Source: Loxodes magnus | Taxonomy: Eukaryota > Ciliophora > Karyorelictea > Loxodida > Loxodidae | Reading direction: 5' to 3' | DNA: 64,000 nt | Assembly (NCBI GenBank): GCA_946699065.1 | Contig: CAMPDV010000382.1 | Span: 239,419 to 303,418 of the forward strand | In this document: in pieces, positions 36,543 through 48,092 of the stretch | Layout: every line of letters begins with the position of its first letter | Numbering within the stretch: position 1 is the stretch's first letter | The notes under the pieces: model-generated | Seen by the model: the letters and a program-made list of their open reading frames with translations, nothing else | What the model was told of the DNA's origin: nothing | Database searches by the model: none | Translations under genes and position numbers: made by a program

Positions 36543-37388
36543 AGCAGAGGAAGCAGAGGAAGCAGAGGAAGCAGAGGAAGCAGAGGAAGCAGAGGAAGCA
36601 GAGGAAGCAGAGGAAGCAGAGGAAGCAGAGGAAGCAGAGGAAGCAGAGGAAGCAGAGGAAGCAGAGGAAGCAGAGGAAGCAGAGGAAGCAGAGGAAGCAG
36701 AGGAAGCAGAGGAAGCAGAGGAAGCAGAGGAAGCAGAGGAAGCAGAGGAAGCAGAGGAAGCAGAGGAAGCAGAGGAAGCAGAGGAAGCAGAGGAAGCAGA
36801 GGAAGCAGAGGAAGCAGAGGAAGCAGAGGAAGCAGAGGAAGCAGAGGAAGCAGAGGAAGCAGAGGAAGCAGAGGAAGCAGAGGAAGCAGAGGAAGCAGAG
36901 GAAGCAGAGGAAGCAGAGGAAGCAGAGGAAGCAGAGGAAGCAGAGGAAGCAGAGGAAGCAGAGGAAGCAGAGGAAGCAGAGGAAGCAGAGGAAGCAGAGG
37001 AAGCAGAGGAAGCAGAGGAAGCAGAGGAAGCAGAGGAAGCAGAGGAAGCAGAGGAAGCAGAGGAAGCAGAGGAAGCAGAGGAAGCAGAGGAAGCAGAGGA
37101 AGCAGAGGAAGCAGAGGAAGCAGAGGAAGCAGAGGAAGCAGAGGAAGCAGAGGAAGCAGAGGAAGCAGAGGAAGCAGAGGAAGCAGAGGAAGCAGAGGAA
37201 GCAGAGGAAGCAGAGGAAGCAGAGGAAGCAGAGGAAGCAGAGGAAGCAGAGGAAGCAGAGGAAGCAGAGGAAGCAGAGGAAGCAGAGGAAGCAGAGGAAG
37301 CAGAGGAAGCAGAGGAAGCAGAGGAAGCAGAGGAAGCAGAGGAAGCAGAGGAAGCAGAGGAAGCAGAGGAAGCAGAGGAAGCAGAGGA
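36543..37388 (+). repeat. Perfect 9-bp tandem repeat, 94 copies
   Basis: 846 bp of AGCAGAGGA units with no mismatch that I can see. The three frames encode Ser-Arg-Gly, Ala-Glu-Glu and Gln-Arg-Lys. The Ala-Glu-Glu frame runs into the coherent downstream acidic sequence (EEMGEKEEQDQ) of LINE ORF2, so that frame is the likely original. The long Ser-Arg-Gly reading is an artefact. Confidence 0.95.
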
Positions 37389-37598
37389 GATGGGCGAAAA
37401 AGAAGAATAAGATTAAGTCATAAAATAGAGAAAGTAAATGTTAGGGGAGTTAGAAGGGCAAAAGATCTGCTAGCTAAATTTATGATTCAAAAAAGTATCC
37501 ACATAATGGCATCATAAGATTTAGATTGAAGACTAAAAAAATATGTGCAATTTAGCAGGATATAAAAATTAATAAATGTGGGGTAAAAAAAAGGGAAA

Positions 37599-38090
37599 GG
37601 AGTAATATTCTATATTAGAAACGATATATGTAAGGAGATTAGAGAAATATAGAATGAAGTCAACCAAATGATGCTTTTTGGAGGAGCGAGAGTGATGGCC
37701 ATTGAAATAATGAAAACTAGCAGTAATAAATGTATATGCACCTGTTGCAAATGACAAAGAATAATAAGAGCCATTCTATAACTTAGTGAATGAATTTAAA
37801 CTATAAGCAGTAGAAAAAAAACTTAATATAATGATAATAGGAGATTGAAATGCGCACATAGATAAATGATTATCAAAGAAAACAAACTCAGCTGGAATGA
37901 GAATGATACAGTTTATGGAACAGAATAATTTAATATGCCTAGACCAACTGAGATAGGTACTTTTGTCCACTAAAACAATGAATATAAATAATTGAAGAGA
38001 TAATGAGAGAAAAGGCGATAAAAAGTTATTTTTATTACTCATATGTATCAGGGGACCATAAACCCGGTATTATATAGGTAAAGATTGGTA
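37599..38090 (+). pseudogene. LINE ORF2, AP-endonuclease domain
   Basis: Exo/endo/phosphatase-fold pieces in order: GVIFYIRNDICKEIREI, VMAIEIM, then after a one-base insertion in an AAAA run (37713-37716) LAVINVYAPVANDKEQQEPF, LNIMIIGDWNAHID (catalytic Asp and Asn; the W is TGA at 37846-37848), and at the end SYVSGDHKPGII (the Asp-His pair). The frames of these pieces differ, so the domain is broken. Confidence 0.75.
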
Positions 38091-38403
38091 AAAAAATTAG
38101 AAAGTCATAAAAGATAGCAAAAATTACCTACTATTAAAGAAAAAAGAGATTTAAGAAAAATTTGAAAGATTTTTTAAGAAAATACCTAAAAAGAAATTGA
38201 TAACCTAAACGGTACATAGAATTATAAATATGAAAGAAAGAGATATAAGAAGGAGTTTAAATGGTATGTGAAACAGTTAAAATATAAAACTTTAGGATAT
38301 CTAAATACTCAAAGACAACAAAATAGTATAATGAAATTTTCAGAAAATGCAGCCAAAGATTAAAATAAAGGGTAAAGAACAACGAAGAAATAAATGAAAA
38401 TCA

Positions 38404-38417
38404 ATAAAATAAGGAAT
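38404..38417 (+). repeat. Target-site duplication, left copy
   Basis: ATAAAATAAGGAAT, identical to 39359-39372, flanking the nested insertion. Confidence 0.85.
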
Positions 38418-39358
38418 CAAAAAAAATGGTGGAAGTTTCAAACCTGGTTTCTATACCACCTCTTCCTAAGCCTAAAAGGAAGGGAGGAAGCAGGAAAACA
38501 CTTCTTAACAGTCGTTCTTCTCATAACCCTAATCCTTTTCTTCTTAATAACCTGGAATCTAACAAGTGGAACGGAAGCAAACCTCAAAGACAACCCACAC
38601 GGAAACACCAGTCTCAGCTGAGAAACCGAGGAAGCAGATGAAGTCTGCTATCCACCAGGAGGTATCTGAGCTAAACCCTTCTGGTCAGATGGGCATGGAA
38701 TAGCTCATCCAAGTGGTGCTGAACCTCCAGGAAGAGGTTAGGAAACTCAAGAAGGACAATGAAAAGCTTATGCAATAGCTTAACATAGCTGAAGAGATAG
38801 AATCAAGACTAATGTCCTAGGAAAGAGAGCTAAGCGCCGTTTGGAACATATCCTAAGATCAGAATAGCTAATCCTAAAATTAGCTTCGGAAATGGAACTG
38901 AGCAATAGATTGGAAAAACTTGAAGGAAAGCTAAGCGAACAAAGGGGAGATCCAATTTTGATTGAGAGAACTGAAAAAGAAACGAAGGAGAAGCCAATCA
39001 AGATAGTCAAGAGATGTTACTACTGCAACTCAGCAAAGCACCTATGAAGAAAATGCAAGGAATTTCTAAAATTAAAATAAGAATATTGGAAGAACTAAAG
39101 AAAATAGCAAGAAAAAAAGAAGAGATAGATCCAACTGCAACAAAGAAGGTAGAGAGATGCTTTATATGAATCACTTGGGAACATTTACAAAAAGAAAGAG
39201 GACTAGGGGAATTGAAGAACTCAAGAGAAAGCAAGGCAAGGTGATGGGAAGTAGCAACATTTAAACTTTCAATTTTAACTTCTGGATAAATCTAGAGGTC
39301 GGTGTGAAGGGGTTGAAATACCTTCATGATCACCAAACTTTAATTTATCTATCTATCT
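38418..39358 (+). mobile_element. Nested gag-only retroelement, 941 bp
   Basis: Inserted into LINE ORF2 between endonuclease and reverse transcriptase, bounded by a 14-bp target-site duplication. Base composition is noticeably richer in G+C than its host. It encodes, across at least two frameshifts, a basic Pro-rich start (SIPPLPKPKRKGG), a coiled coil (LIQVVLNLQEEVRKLKKDNE), a perfect zinc knuckle CYYCNSAKHLWRKC (W is TGA) and a second, degraded knuckle (RCFIWITWEHLQKE). It ends in a short TCTA-type microsatellite tail. There is no reverse transcriptase, so it is a non-autonomous ORF1-only ('half-LINE'-like) element mobilised in trans. Confidence 0.8.
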
Positions 39359-39372
39359 ATAAAATAAGGAAT
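39359..39372 (+). repeat. Target-site duplication, right copy
   Basis: ATAAAATAAGGAAT, the second copy. The LINE sequence resumes immediately after it. Confidence 0.85.
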
Positions 39373-39699
39373 ATAGAGAAAATCAAAGAATAAGACAAGA
39401 ATACATTTAATCAAGAAAAAAAGATAAAAGAAACTAACTTAACCTATTTATGGGCAATGTAAATAAAGGAACCTGACAGAAATGTAGAAGAAATTAAAAA
39501 ACCTGCTTAATAGAAAAAAAAATTATGAACCCTTATCAAAAGAAGACGCTAAGACTTTCAGGGATGAATAATAGTAGTTATATGAAGATGGCGATAATAC
39601 GTTGCCAACTAAATTCTTAAACAAGAGACAAATAGTGGTAAACGAATATGATATTTGAGAAAATATAATTAATTGACGAAATGAAAAACAGAAGTACTT

Positions 39700-40440
39700 G
39701 ATGAAATATAAGTAGGAACAATTTTAGAGGCGGAAAAATATAATAGAAGTAACTTGCAAAATGATAGCTAAGATGATTTAAGATGGAGTAATATCCTAGA
39801 AAATGAAATAAGTATACATAATATTAATATACAAAAAAGGAGAATAGTTGAACCCGACGAACTATAGACCAATCTCTTTAATGAATCATGCTTTAAAAAT
39901 TGTAAATGCATGAATTTTCTGCAATTGTAAGGATATTTTCATAATGATGAAAGCGAAACTAATGTGGTTTCAAAAAGGTAAATCATGCGCATTATAAATC
40001 TTCAATCTAAGTAAAGTATAGGAATGATCAATGCGGAACTAAAAACATCTTTTTATGATATTTGCTGATATCAAGAAAGCTTATGATTCGGAGAAAAGGA
40101 AAGATATATGATAAATCCTAAACGATCTAAAAGTACCGGAATAGATAATTAAACTTCTAGCAAACTTCTACTGTGAGGAAGAAATTAAACTGAAAATCAA
40201 TGATTAAATAGCAAAATAAATCGCACTAAAGGACTAAAATAGGGAAGTATAGCGTGGTCGAGACTATTTAACTTGAAGATAGCAGGACTTCTCCGAAGCT
40301 TGGAAGATTAAAAAGTAGAAATTACGATAGATTATAAAAAAGAAGAGGGAAGAACATAAGAAATATACGCAGGATATTTTGCATACGTAGATGAACTACC
40401 TTAATAAGTGAATGGGAATAATTAGAGGAAGTAATCGTAA
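39700..40440 (+). pseudogene. LINE ORF2, reverse transcriptase domain
   Basis: Ordered RT motifs are visible: LNPTNYRPISLMNHALKI (39848-39902), MIFADIKKAYDSEK (catalytic Asp of motif A, about 40,055-40,095), KGLKQGSIAWSRLFNL (about 40,228-40,275), and FAYVDE (40378-40395) at the place of the family's F-x-D-D/Y-V-D-D box, where the second Asp is Glu. Intervening frames shift. RT copies element RNA into DNA at the nicked target; this copy is almost certainly inactive. Confidence 0.8.
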
Positions 40441-41363
40441 ATTTAACCTCATAGGCAGAAAAGTACAAATTGGAAATTGGAGATAAAACAAAATGAATGA
40501 TATAAAAAGCAGCAGAAAATAGTACTGAGATAAAATTGGAAATACTATCGAGGTGGGAAATTAAAGATCAAAAGAGTAACGACCTTTTAATACCTAGGTC
40601 ATATAATAGAAGAGAACATCAATTTTGAAAAAAATATGGAGAATAGACTAGAAGCAACATAAAAGATGTAAACATGAATAATGGGAAAAATAGCAATTAA
40701 TATGGGATTAACGCCATTTAATGTAGGTATAATGATAAAAATTTTCGTAAGCTCAGTTTTCAGTTATGGGACAGAAGTAATCCCATATTGCGAATAATTT
40801 TTAGGAAAATAAGTGATGAAGCAAATAATATAGAGAAGATCTTTACGAACAATCATAGATGCCCTTATTAAGGGCAAAATGAGATGTTAGAACATGAACT
40901 GCAGTTTATGAAATTTAAACATTACATATGACAAAAAACGTTGAGATTTAGAGGCAAATTATTAGGTAACTAAGGAAAAACAGTAGACGGATTAATGTTC
41001 GACCTAAGTAAAGAAGAGAACTTTATATTTGAATAATATTTCACGGCAATAAAATTAAATTAAAAATTGAGGACAAAGATCTATTTATAGATAATGGTAA
41101 TAATAATTAAAAAGCGAAGAAAAACATTAATTTTCAATATGATAATATAGAGTATACGCAGAAGATAGAGAAAGAATGGAGTAAATGATAGCAACATTAT
41201 AGTATAGAAAAACATGATTTGATGAAGATGTAGTAGGACCACCCAACTGCCTGAGAACAATAAAAATAGAAAAGAAGAATCATGCTACATATTTAGAATA
41301 AGAACGAGATGTAATGGGAGCTAGGATTTTTTAAAAGAAAGACACCTAGTTATGACAAGTCAA

Positions 41364-41822
41364 TGTCCTTTCTGTAATGATGTAAGAGAAAATGAAAGGA
41401 TTATCATAGAAAAATGTTCAGAATACAAAGCAGAAAAATAAATATGTATTTGAAATTTAAGAGCAATAGGAGTAGAGAGATAAGGAATGGAACTTTTTGA
41501 TATAATATGAGGTACGGCCAAAATCGAGAAATTCATTAGAACCTAAGAAGAGTTAAAAAGAGCTAAAGCTGACTTGATAATAAAAGATTATATCAAAGAT
41601 ATACTAGAAAAAAGGAAAAAAGGAAAATTTTTATGAGTGTATAAAAGATTAAGAAGAAAATAATTAGAAATGAAAATTAGTAAGATACGTAAGAAAAAAT
41701 AAATTATGCTTGCAATAAAGATCTAATAAAACGTTGATAGATAGAAGACGAAGAACAAGAGATAATTTAGAGGAAAATGAGGAAGATATGTAACCAATAA
41801 GAGAAGTATTTCTATTACCTGA
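41364..41822 (+). pseudogene. LINE ORF2 C-terminal Cys-finger region
   Basis: CPFCNDVRENERIIIEKCSEY gives the C-x2-C...C spacing of the finger found after the RT in many LINEs. It is followed by about 130 charged residues (EELKRAKADLIIKDYIKDILE) and terminates at TGA (41820-41822). This part is open. Confidence 0.65.
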
Positions 41823-41867
41823 AGGCTTACTTGAAGAACGGACATATATTGAGATATGGAAAGAGCT

Positions 41868-41889
41868 GCGTACCAACGAGGTGCTACGC
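41868..41889 (+). other. Stem-loop at LINE 3' end
   Basis: GCGTACC, loop AACGA, then GGT-GC-TACGC with a two-base bulge. LINE reverse transcriptases often recognise a 3'-terminal stem-loop of the element RNA; that role here is inference from position. Confidence 0.5.
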
Positions 41890-42154
41890 GTTCTATAATC
41901 AAATTTATTTATTTTATGATTAAATGGCCAAATTATATCATAACAAAGGAAAGTGATACAGGAAAAGACTATCCTTTAAAAATAAGACAAGATTAAGCGT
42001 ACGAAAGCAAGATTACGCGAGTTTCAGAGCTTGTAAAAAGCTGGAATTTAAAATTTTTTTATTAAAAACAGAGAGTATAGACTGCTGTCTATCAGATAAA
42101 ATCGAAATATTCTAAAAATGAAAAAATTAAAATTATATAGCTCTGAATCAGATA

Positions 42155-42600
42155 GCTTGTTTGATTATACGTTTATCATTTATTAAAGAGTTTAAATAAG
42201 TTATTCTAGTTCTATATTGAACCATAAGTTTTTAATATTTTAAATCAAATTCTACAAGCTATCTTTACTATCTCTATCTAAAACTCTTTTCTAGAAGAAT
42301 ATTCTTAGTTATAAAAGTATAAATTTAAGGAACAAAAGCAAACAAAAAAGCAGATATAATAAGTACTGCATATCTATAAATTGATTTTAGAACTCTAGGT
42401 TAGGCTTATATTACCATTCAAAGTCAATTTACTTAGTAAAAGTATCATAAGTTTATGTTTAAAGTACCTAAAAGATGAGCTTAGGATACTTTAATAAAAT
42501 AAGTTAAATAAGTTTACATTTAATATAGATAATCAAAGTTTCCTAACTTATCCTTGAGATTATCGTATAGAAAATCTTAATTAATAATCAAGTCAAGTAT
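42155..42600 (+). repeat. Diverged duplicate of DHHC gene 3' flank
   Basis: Colinear with 28340-28800, starting in the last few codons of the DHHC gene (shared TAGCTTGTTTGATTATA) and continuing through matching blocks such as AGTATAAATTTA and ACTTTAATAAAATAAGTTAA. Many substitutions and small indels show that it is old. Confidence 0.75.
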
Positions 42601-44487
42601 AAAAAGATGCCAGGATTGAAATCAGAATTTTCTAGAATTGTAAAACAAAAGATAACGATATCATAAAGAGGTTAAAACTAGAAAAAAAGGACACCAAAAA
42701 GGGAATGCATTATAATTATAGCCTATTTCCTAGGCTTTTCTTCAGTAGTTAAAGTATGAATTTGATAGATACCTCTTTGATGTTGTCTATCAAAGAGAAA
42801 CTTCCTCCTCTGAAGAAAAACCGAGAAAATAGGTTTAAAATATAATACATTTGAGCGATATCAAATGATCAGAAGTTCATAATGAACAATAATTCTTAGA
42901 TGTTTTTTTTTTAACTTCAATTAAATATTATTTTTCTTTCTTTTATTTTAATACTATATATCTTCATTGGTTTTTCTGTAATTTTTTAAATTATACTTTT
43001 TTTTTAATTTCATTTCATTGACAATTTTTTTTACAATTTAAGTTTATGCATTAAATTTTTTTTTCTTTATAAATAAAAATGTATAAAAAAAAGTTATTAT
43101 CGCTTCCAATGATTACTTGAAATTTTTTTTTAATAATGTTTCTTTTTATTCACTCCTGTTTAAAAATAATGCTGCTTTGGATTATGAATTTTTATGATTT
43201 CAAAGTTTAATTTTACTTCAAAGAATTTTTTTTGTTTTTTTGTTTTTACTTATTTTTTTACGTATTCATTTGAAAAATTATGTTTGTCATTGCAAATTAC
43301 TCAAATAAATTTGTTATTTTCGATTTGAATCTAAAGACTTTTTTCAAATTTTTTATTTGCAATTTCAACTTTTACGTATAAAAAGACTTATGATTTTTAC
43401 TTTCTCAGCTTATTTTTTTTAGAAGACTTATCTTATTGCTTTTACATCTATTCGAAGATTCTCTTTTTATTTTAAATTTGATTTTTCAATCTATACTTTC
43501 AATTCCTAACTTTATTTAAATTTCTGATAGTAAACTTTAAGTCCTCTTCCTTAATTTTTATGAGTATAAGCTAAGATGATATTTTTTTGTTGTTATTGTT
43601 GTTTTTTCACTTGAAAAAAAGATGATTTTTGCCTATATAGACAAATTTCATAATTTATAGAGCTTTTAGATATCTGGACTATCATTCTTTCATTTAATAC
43701 TACTATAATTACACAAGCTAGATATCTAATATTATTTTTTAATTTTATACAGTTTTAGAACCCTTCATTGAATGAACTTTTTCTAATTTAGAAGTAGTAA
43801 TTATATCTCTTACTGATTAATGATTTCATCCAGCAATCTTATTGTTCTTAAAGTATCAGCACATAAAGGGGCTTTGGATTTTGTTAAAAATTTTCAACAA
43901 ATTCATTAGGATTGCACTTCTCGTCTTCTTATTCTTATAACCTTATTTCTATTTTCTGTATTAATTCAATATAACTTAGATTTCTTTAATTAATGGGAAT
44001 TTTTTCTTTTCGATTTAATTTATCACTAGTATAGAACTCTGAAGTTTAGTATCTTTTCTAAAAGTAAAAATTCCATGAAATATCTTCATTCAAAATCCTA
44101 TTTCTAAAAATTACGCTGTTTATTGCTTAGCATAATACTAATTTTCTTACTAATTCTTTTAATATTCCTTTTTTTCTATCTAGTGCCTTTATCTCCTAAA
44201 AATATTATTCTTAATAAAGTATTACTGTAAGTAAAATACCCATCCCTCTTTTGAGTTCTTCGCTGTCTTTTTTTCTGCTTTATTTAATATCCAAGTTTGA
44301 TTTAGTAAAATATGAATAGCAATATAAGAGCGTGAGTCTATAATTATAAAGTAACTATATTAATTTATTTTAGATTCTTAATACTATTCAAAGAGATATT
44401 TAAGCTATCATTATCTTAAGAGAATAATACTAATTAGTTAAATCCATTATTAGGTCAAACTTTATAGAAGCTAAAGTATCTCACTGA
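42601..44487. other. T-rich noncoding region
   Basis: Contains a perfect 9-bp hairpin (42773-42797) and a short WD40-repeat-like relic near 42,863-42,885. From 42.9 to 43.7 kb it is rich in T runs. No gene is supported. Confidence 0.45.
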
Positions 44488-47250
44488 TATAAAAGACTCT
44501 AGTGGCTAAGTGTCTAGAGGGAAAATATAAAAGATTAGCTAGAAAAACTAAAGAATTGCTTGAAATTTTTAGTTTTTGGACTTATAAGAAGCAGGTTTTT
44601 ATCAATAGCAAGACTCAAATTAATTCCTTTGATCTTTAAATTGCTTAGCATCCTACAAATTATTTAGAGGAAGTATATTAATTAAGTTGCAAGTTAGTTT
44701 GATAGGAAATATCTGAAAGCATTGAAATAGTTTGTGGCAATAACTGGAAATAGAAATTTAAATACTAGAAACTTCAAAAGTCAAGACACAGATCTATCGA
44801 ATCTAAAAAAAATTATGAATAGAGGGAGTTAAATAAAAAGCCTGGAAGGAGATAAAAGAAGAAACAGCTTTGGCTTTTTATTAAGTTAAATTAGTAAATC
44901 TATTCCTTTAAACCCTTACAGGAAGCTCTATTTTATAATCTTTTATAAGCTCAGAAGATTATCATATGTTTCTATATCTCTCTTTTAGTAACCAATAATA
45001 GTATTAAAGTAAATTAAGAAGCAAAGAACTAGTTTCTCACTTTAGTAGGATAATAGTTAAACGTAATTAAGAAACATAAATAATGAGACTAAAGATTAAT
45101 AAAAGAAATCTAATGAAATATTTGAATTAAGGCTTAATAAATAGTAGAAGGCTATTTAATTTAAAAAATTTAATTTATCAGCAATGTTTAAAAAATGCTA
45201 TAGTCATTATTAATTAAATAACGCTCTAGTTGTAATTAACTAAGCTTACTTATTTCACTTTAAATAAAAAATAAAAGATACAATTGAAAAATAGAAAACC
45301 TAGAGAATGGTTTTAATCTCTTATATACTCTTAGCTCTTCATAAACTGACTGAGAAATGGTATTAACTTCTCTCAACTTAGAACTAGTGATTAAGCTTAA
45401 AATATTAAAGAGATAAAAATCGGAGTTAACAAATCTGAGGGATAAGGAAAATTAATAAGCATAAAAACTACTCAACCCTAAATAAAAAATTGATTCCTCC
45501 AGACTTTTTCTAAAAATGGAAATTATTGAAACTAAAAGAGAAATAAAATCGATTGAGAGGATAATGTATAAACTTTGACGGAACATCAAAGACATAAAAT
45601 ACTCAGAAAAAAGCAGACTAAGCAGTTAGGGATGAATAAGATATTTCTTTCAGTACGAATTTTTATTCAAGCGAAAGCGTAAAACTTAAGGAAATTCTTT
45701 ATGATTTGCTCAATAAAATTTTAAATCACTATAGATAATTAAAGAAAAATAAAACATTAGTTGCAAAACGTTAAAATAGTTTTTCCTTTAACTGGAAAAA
45801 TATAGAAAAAGTGATTTATGGAAGAAGCAAGAAAAATATGGGAAAAATTCTAATAAAGCTTAGATATTATAAAACTGATTAGATAATTAATCTAATGCAA
45901 TCTAAAACAATTTTGTATTCTGCTTTACAGAGAAAAATGCAGAAATTATAAGAAAAAACATTATAAAAACAAAGTACATTTATTAATAAATCTAAGAAAA
46001 TACCAAAAGCTAATTTTTATCCTTGGAAAAAAGAAGATCTTAAAGCAACTGATTTTAATGTGAAATTCTTTAATAATATATAATTAAAAGGCATAATGAA
46101 AATGATAATAGTGGGTAAATATACAATTCTTCAAATAAATAAAATGTAAATAGTTGGTTCATAAGTAAAAATATCCAGTTTTATTTAGTAATAAAAAGTT
46201 TAAATTAGAGATTTAACTTAAACTTAAAGAAAGGTTATACAATTAAAATATTCTTTTAGTTAATCTCATTATTATAGACACTATTTTATTTAGAATCTTT
46301 AAACATCTTAATTAGTCTAATTACATTAACAAGTATTTCAAATAAATATTCACTTATTATATTTAGATTCTAGTAAGTCATATTGCTATTATTATATTCA
46401 TTAATACCTAATAATAATTCCCTTTGTTGAAGTATTAATATTGTTTAATTCAAGCAAGATTATTTATAAGGGAGAACTTTAATCTTAAAATAAAAGAAAA
46501 TTGTCTTTAAAATTTTTAATGCAAATGAAAAAGGCAGAAGCCAGAGATATGAAACCTTTACCAAGAAGTTATTATATCTAAAAAGAGAAAACTGATAATG
46601 CATAAAATCTTCCATTATTATGGTTATTTAGATTGGTAACATATAATCTTAAGCTTCTTTATTTATAAAAACATGCTATTTTAATAATCATTGTAGCAAG
46701 CGAATAATCTGTCCTTCTAAAGTCTTTAGTAGAAGGAAAAATAAATAGCATCTAATTTAAGATATTGGTATAAAGAAACATTTATAATGATTTATAGAAG
46801 TTTTCAAAAAGCTATTATATTAAAGACATATTTAGCAAAAAAAGCAAATATTAGGAATCTATGTAATAATAGAGAAAAGTCTAACTAATATATTATATTT
46901 ATTTATTTAGTAACGATTCTTCATTTCACTTTATTCTAAATTATTTAAGCAAATAATTTAAATATTTGCTCTCTTATTAATTTTTTATTTACTATCATTT
47001 TAGTTCAAGAGTTTTAGATAAGTTTGGAAAAATATTGCAAATAAAGTTAAAAATATAAACAAATAAAAATTTAGCAGTGTAGATAATAACCATTAGAGAT
47101 AGATTAATATTAAAATTAAAGTTCTACACTCAACAAGTAGTCTTTTAATTAGGTTTAATTTTTTCTACTTGGTAAAATAATAACTAATTCTGCTTTCTGT
47201 CTAAAAACAATAATAATTCTCTTTATTGGTTTAGGCTTTTCATCTTTTGA
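44488..47250 (+). CDS. Cryptic long open frame, unknown protein
   Basis: With TAA/TAG as Gln this frame has only two internal TGA codons in 921 codons, and none in the last ~600, far fewer than the other two frames, which are littered with TGA. The predicted protein has coherent stretches: DQLEKLKNCLKFLVFGLIR, NTRNFKSQDTDLSNLKKI, NKKLIPPDFFQKWKLLKLKE, NFDGTSKTQNTQKKADQAV, RDEQDISFSTNFYSSESV, KIPKANFYPWKKEDLKATDF and ARDMKPLPRSYYIQKEKTDN. I cannot name a family. No start codon is found at the 5' end; an upstream exon is possible. The surroundings are extremely AT-rich, so it may instead be a decaying gene or transposon ORF. Confidence 0.45.
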
Positions 47251-48092
47251 TTTTAATTTCTATAGTTAGTAAGAAATATAGACTCTTCTGTATTTTTATA
47301 AATAATTTTAGAAAATTGTAATTTCTATTCTGTCTATAATGTAGTAAGTTAAAACTTAATGTCTCAAGTTTGAATTGTTTATTGTTTTAGAGAAGAGAGA
47401 ATTAGTTATACCTAAATTAAAAAGCTTTTATATTTATCATTCTTGTAATATTTATAGCTTAGACTTTAAGTACTACATTATATCTCATTAACTAAGCAGA
47501 TAAACTTTTTAATTTTATTAATAAATGCTTTATAGTTGTGATTATAGATTCCCTATGCAAGTTAAGTCTAAGCTAAGATTCAATTAATTGCTTTTCGTAG
47601 AACTAAATAGATTTTAAGAATGTTCTAAGATTATGTTTATTGTACTTTTTTTAAATAAAATTTAGGAGAATAGGGTTTATGTTCTATTGGTTTACTAAAG
47701 CATTCTAAAGTTTCTCTATATCTTAGAAAGTTTTAAGATGTCTCCTTTACAAGTTTAGCCTAAAGATTTTCTTTCCTAGAACTTGATTGACTGATTATGT
47801 AACTTATCTTATATTTATTCCTTTTAGATTGAATCTTCAATGCTAATGGACTTAAGTAAATTGTCTTATGATTACAAATTAAAACTCTTAATATTTTTGT
47901 TGATACCTCAGAGAAATTCTTTTATTACTATAATCTTATAGATTTTAAGAATAAAGGGAAGTGGAATCGTTATCGAATAGCTACAGCAAACAATTAAGAT
48001 TAAAAACTGAAGTGAAAATTAAAGCTAAAGAAAGAGAAGTAAAAATGGACTAAAGATTACTTGATTGGGATATCTAAAGATTAAGAACTTTA
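47251..48092. other. AT-rich spacer, convergent cryptic genes
   Basis: About 840 bp. Nothing supported. Confidence 0.35.

Larger units (their letters stand above)
34785..41890 (+). mobile_element. Decayed LINE (non-LTR) retrotransposon
   Basis: About 7.1 kb including insertions. It has an ORF1 with a zinc knuckle, then an ORF2 with AP-endonuclease, reverse transcriptase and a C-terminal Cys finger, all on the plus strand. The sense strand is purine-rich. The 3' end has a stem-loop (41868-41889). The boundaries are estimates because no target-site duplication was identified for the outer element. Single-base frameshifts and an altered RT catalytic motif show it is not autonomous. It uses the host's reassigned code (TGA in GDWNAHI). 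Confidence 0.85.

Noticed and set aside
36495..37517. 340-codon frame encoding a Ser-Arg-Gly repeat protein
   Set aside because: It is one of three always-open frames of the 9-bp array. The flanking coherent LINE sequence uses the Ala-Glu-Glu frame downstream, and there is no independent evidence for this product.
38418..39358. Native part of LINE ORF2
   Set aside because: The exact 14-bp duplication, different composition and zinc-knuckle content in the middle of ORF2 show it is an insertion.
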